Source of the DNA: Candidatus Aminicenantota bacterium
GTDB taxonomy: Bacteria > Acidobacteriota > Aminicenantia > S016-38
Reading direction: 5' to 3'
DNA: 8,454 nt
Assembly (NCBI GenBank): GCA_027062035.1
Contig: JAMOUL010000208.1
Coordinates: forward strand, 1-8,454
In this document: positions 6,114 to 8,454 of the stretch, in pieces
Numbering within the stretch: the first letter of the stretch is position 1
How the letters are laid out: each line of letters begins with the position of its first letter
The notes under the pieces: generated by a model
What the model saw: only the letters and a program-made list of their open reading frames with translations
Told to the model about the DNA's origin: nothing
Database searches by the model: none
Made by a program: the position numbers and the translations under genes

Positions 6114-7062
6114 ATTTCTTCTGAATTCCCTTCTGTTCCTTAAGGGCATCTTCCAGATATTTTATCGATTCTCTTACTATCTTGGCCCTTTCAGAATCTT
6201 TATCTATCGATAGATATTTGTTAAATGTGTCAATAGCTTCTTTAAATTTTGATAAGGCCATATATGTAAGACCCAGCTGATAAAGCGCATCAAGGGATTT
6301 CGGATTCACTTCGATGCATTTCTGATAATACTTCAAAGCGAGGTCATATTTACCGTTGTTGTAATAGATTGTTCCCACATTATAAAGTACAGTAGGGTCA
6401 TCTATTTTTTCGAGATCTATCTTCCCATACCACTTCATAGCTTCTTCAGTATCGTTCTTGTTTAAATACGCATTTCCCATAGCTATCAGGGTGGGCACGT
6501 GATCCGGGTTCTTCTTGAGAACCTTCTTGTAATACTCTATGGCCTTATCATAGTCCTGCATCTGGAAATAACAATTTCCTATGTTGAGATTTATTATATA
6601 AGCATCGGGAAAATCCTTAAGAATTTTCTGATAAACCTCTATTGCTTCCTTATATTTCTTCTCATTAAACAACTTATTACCCTTTTCAAGGGCCTTTTCC
6701 AGCTCAGGAGTTATAAACAACCCTTCTATTTTCTTGAGTTTTACATCAATTTCAGGATTCTTCCCGATTTCCTTTACTTCCACCGTTATTTTCTTTGGCT
6801 CATAACCCACTTTGTAAAAGTCAATATACCAGGTTCCACCTCTTATCCAGAGTGCCTTCCAGAGTCCGGTTTTATCTGTGGTCACGGTGAAACCGGAATC
6901 GGCTCTTAGAGAGTACAACTTTACCTGGACACCCTCGAGAGGTTTTCCTTCCTGATCATATACATGACCTATTAATCTTCCCCTTCCTCTATATGCTTGA
7001 GAAAATAGAAAGGAAAAAAACAGCACCGATACTAAAATGTAGATAATTCCTTTTCTTCTCAT
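6112..7062 (-). CDS. Exported carboxypeptidase-regulatory-like + TPR repeat protein
   Basis: A 316-residue protein with a signal peptide (to about Ala23, SQA). It is followed by a beta-sandwich of the carboxypeptidase regulatory-like type at about 27-110, with GHVYDQEGKPLEGVQVKLY at 32-50 and a TDKTGLW strand at 62-68. The C-terminal half holds about five TPR units: roughly 121-154, 155-188, 189-221, 222-255 and 256-289. Typical repeat signatures are NIGNCYFQMQDYDKAIEYY (160-178) and YNVGTIYYNNGKYDLALKYY (227-246). The tail is Lys/Glu-rich. Such domain pairs act as extracytoplasmic protein-binding scaffolds; no enzymatic site is seen. ATG follows AAAAGGAGG closely and lies 12 bases after the stop of the HIT gene. 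The GWxTD gene follows after 11 bases, so the two are very likely made together and may interact. Domain assignments are confident, the biological role is not. Confidence 0.9.
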   Translation of the reverse strand: MRRKGIIYILVSVLFFSFLFSQAYRGRGRLIGHVYDQEGKPLEGVQVKLYSLRADSGFTVTTDKTGLWKALWIRGGTWYIDFYKVGYEPKKITVEVKEIGKNPEIDVKLKKIEGLFITPELEKALEKGNKLFNEKKYKEAIEVYQKILKDFPDAYIINLNIGNCYFQMQDYDKAIEYYKKVLKKNPDHVPTLIAMGNAYLNKNDTEEAMKWYGKIDLEKIDDPTVLYNVGTIYYNNGKYDLALKYYQKCIEVNPKSLDALYQLGLTYMALSKFKEAIDTFNKYLSIDKDSERAKIVRESIKYLEDALKEQKGIQKK

Positions 7063-7074
7063 TTTTTCCTCCTT

Positions 7075-7434
7075 TTAGCCCGGAGGCCATCCCATATTTC
7101 TTCCACCCAGCAAATGAAGGTGAAGATGGAATACAGCCTGTCCTCCTTCCGGGCCTGTATTGATTACCACTCTATATCCCTTTTCGAGTTTTAAATCCTT
7201 TGCTATCTTACTGGCCAGTATCAGTAACCCTCCTGCCAGTTCAATATCATCCTTATCCAATTTTTCCATGCTCTCAATGTGTTTCTTCGGAATAATAATT
7301 ATATGGGTAGGTGCCTGGGGATCAATATCATGAAAGGCTATATAATTTTCATCTTCATATACCTTTTTTGCAGGAATTTCACCATTTACTATCCTGCAAA
7401 AAACGCATTCTGAGACTATTGCATGTTCCTCCAT
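7075..7434 (-). CDS. hinT: HIT family protein (HinT-like nucleotide-binding hydrolase)
   Basis: A cytoplasmic histidine-triad protein of the HinT type, which hydrolyses adenosine phosphoramidate-type nucleotides. Counting from the ATG at 7434 it is 119 residues, the usual HinT length. Visible features are CVFC (10-13), a probable zinc-binding pair seen in many HIT proteins, HDIDPQAPTHIIIIPKKH (35-52), NTGPEGGQAVFH (92-103) and the triad HLHLHLLGG (103-111), with His105 the expected nucleophile and His103 and His107 as its triad partners. It ends in the common GWPPG tail. A GTG one codon upstream (7437) is the alternative start. The ATG is preferred because AAAGGAGGT lies 3 bases before it but directly abuts the GTG. 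The start overlaps the murA stop as TGATG, so it is translationally coupled to murA. The physiological role of bacterial HinT is poorly defined. Confidence 0.95.
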   Translation of the reverse strand: MEEHAIVSECVFCRIVNGEIPAKKVYEDENYIAFHDIDPQAPTHIIIIPKKHIESMEKLDKDDIELAGGLLILASKIAKDLKLEKGYRVVINTGPEGGQAVFHLHLHLLGGRNMGWPPG

Positions 7435-8454
7435 CACACCTCCTTTACATTCGCTCCCAGAGAGCGTAATTTTCTAAAAAAGTCTTCATATCCTCTTTTC
7501 AAATGAAAAATATCTTCTACTTCTGTTATCCCTTCCCCCACAAGGCCTGCGATCACAAGGGAAGCAGAAGCCCTTAAATCAGTAGCTTTTACCCTGGCAC
7601 CCTTCAAGGTTCTCACACCTTTTATTATAGCTTTTCCATGATAAATTTCAATTTCCGCTCCCATCTTTTTCAGTTCCCTGGCATGGTTAAATCTTTCCGG
7701 AAAGATATTCTCTTTGATCTCGGATTTTCCATCTGAAAAACACAATAGAACCATAAGTTGAGCCTGCATGTCGGTTGGAAATCCCGGATATTCTTTTGTT
7801 TCTATGCTTAAAGGGTAAAAACGCTTATTACCCCTCACCTTTATCCACATATCTCCAATCTCCATTTCAACCCCGGCCTCCTTCATTTTTTCAATAACCG
7901 CGGTAAGGTGAGAGGGAATACAGTTGGATACTTCAAGCTCGTCAGAAGTCAGAGCACCAATTACAAGGAAGGTTCCCGCTTCTATTCTATCCGGTATAAC
8001 CGTATGAGCAGCTCCCTTTAGCTCTTCCACCCCCTCTATATACAATCCATCCTTTTCCCATGATATCCTGGCTCCCATTTTAATTAGCAACTCTGTTAAA
8101 TCCACCACCTCGGGCTCTCTGGCAGGATTTTCAATGTAAGTTTCCCCCCGGGCCAGAGTTGCTGCCATAATTACATTTTCTGTACCTGTAACCGTTATTT
8201 TTGGAAACCTTATCCTTTCTCCGTGTAATTTTCTGGCGGTTGCTATTATCCTGTTTCTTTCTTCAATAATCTCAGCTCCCATCCTTTTCATCGCCTGAAG
8301 GTGAAAATCGATGGGTCTTTTTCCTATGGAACACCCCCCGGGCCATAATACCTCCGCCTTTCCGAACCGGGAAAGCATGGGTCCCAGGATAAGAATGGAG
8401 GCTCTCATTGCCTGAAATAGCTCTTCCCTTGGCTGACCTTTAATCTTCCTTGCT
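7434..8454 (-). CDS. murA: UDP-N-acetylglucosamine 1-carboxyvinyltransferase (5' partial)
   Basis: MurA transfers enolpyruvate from PEP to UDP-GlcNAc, the first committed step of peptidoglycan synthesis, in the cytoplasm. About 340 codons are in view, and the reading frame stays open to base 8454. By comparison with E. coli MurA about 75 N-terminal residues, including the Lys22 region, lie outside. The visible part starts within KIKGQPREELFQAMRASI. The PEP-binding active-site Cys (equivalent to Cys115) is present in LWPGGCSIGKRP, encoded at 8333-8331. Cys rather than Asp at this position is the form normally inhibited by fosfomycin. TVTGTENVIMAA, YPGFPTDMQAQ (Asp305 equivalent), FPERFNHARELKKMGA and KRGYEDF (Arg397 equivalent) follow in order. 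The Met codon at 8408 is internal, not the start. The gene ends GTA AAG GAG GTG TGA, and these last codons also form the Shine-Dalgarno of the HIT gene. It is the most upstream gene seen in the operon. Confidence 0.97.
   Translation of the reverse strand, partial: ARKIKGQPREELFQAMRASILILGPMLSRFGKAEVLWPGGCSIGKRPIDFHLQAMKRMGAEIIEERNRIIATARKLHGERIRFPKITVTGTENVIMAATLARGETYIENPAREPEVVDLTELLIKMGARISWEKDGLYIEGVEELKGAAHTVIPDRIEAGTFLVIGALTSDELEVSNCIPSHLTAVIEKMKEAGVEMEIGDMWIKVRGNKRFYPLSIETKEYPGFPTDMQAQLMVLLCFSDGKSEIKENIFPERFNHARELKKMGAEIEIYHGKAIIKGVRTLKGARVKATDLRASASLVIAGLVGEGITEVEDIFHLKRGYEDFFRKLRSLGANVKEV
7438..7446 (-). promoter_or_regulatory. Shine-Dalgarno of the HIT gene inside the end of murA
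   Basis: AAAGGAGGT on the minus strand encodes the last residues of MurA and lies 3 bases before ATG at 7434. The alternative GTG at 7437 immediately abuts the site, too close for normal initiation, which decides the start. The murA TGA and the ATG share one base. Confidence 0.7.

Noticed and set aside
6499..6909. 136-codon plus-strand open frame opposite the TPR protein
   Set aside because: It lies wholly antisense to a gene with clear TPR and signal-peptide features, lacks recognisable motifs, and reads as a hydrophobic shadow of the repeats.
8406..8408. ATG as the murA start
   Set aside because: The upstream codons in frame (KIKGQPREELFQA) continue the MurA fold, and a start here would remove the N-terminal quarter including the Lys22 region. 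The gene is cut by the window edge.

Overview
The window is about 8.4 kb of gene-dense, moderately AT-rich bacterial DNA. It holds nine genes in two convergent groups, with no RNA gene, mobile element or CRISPR array visible. A GT9 heptosyltransferase-like gene and murA point to a Gram-negative (diderm) bacterium. A GWxTD-domain protein beside secreted TPR and carboxypeptidase-regulatory-like proteins recalls Aminicenantes/Acidobacteriota-type genomes. That placement is an inference from gene content, not a demonstrated taxonomy.

Plus strand, 1-2198: a 5'-truncated GT2-fold glycosyltransferase resembling the glucosylglycerate/mannosylglycerate synthase group (GT81/GT78-like), then 7 bases later a GT9 heptosyltransferase-like gene. 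Both probably read as one unit from a promoter outside the window. They end 8 bases from the end of the opposing gene, at a weak A/T-flanked inverted repeat that could terminate transcription from both sides.

Minus strand, 8454 down to 2207: murA (N-terminus outside the window), a HinT-like HIT protein, a secreted carboxypeptidase-regulatory/TPR protein, a secreted GWxTD protein, a secreted protein of unknown function with what look like two beta-sandwich repeats, tyrS, and after a 71-base gap a secreted TatT-like helical-repeat protein. From murA to tyrS every junction is an overlap or a gap of 11-12 bases, so this is very probably one operon. The TatT-like gene may belong to it or have its own weak promoter.

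The housekeeping genes (murA, hinT, tyrS) bracket a module of exported proteins with no assigned function. That module is the part most worth a second look: three consecutive genes encode proteins with signal peptides, combining TPRs, a GWxTD domain and beta-sandwich folds. The C-terminal segments of the GWxTD protein and its unknown neighbour look related to each other. Nothing else in the window suggests a defence system, mobile element or other unusual machinery.
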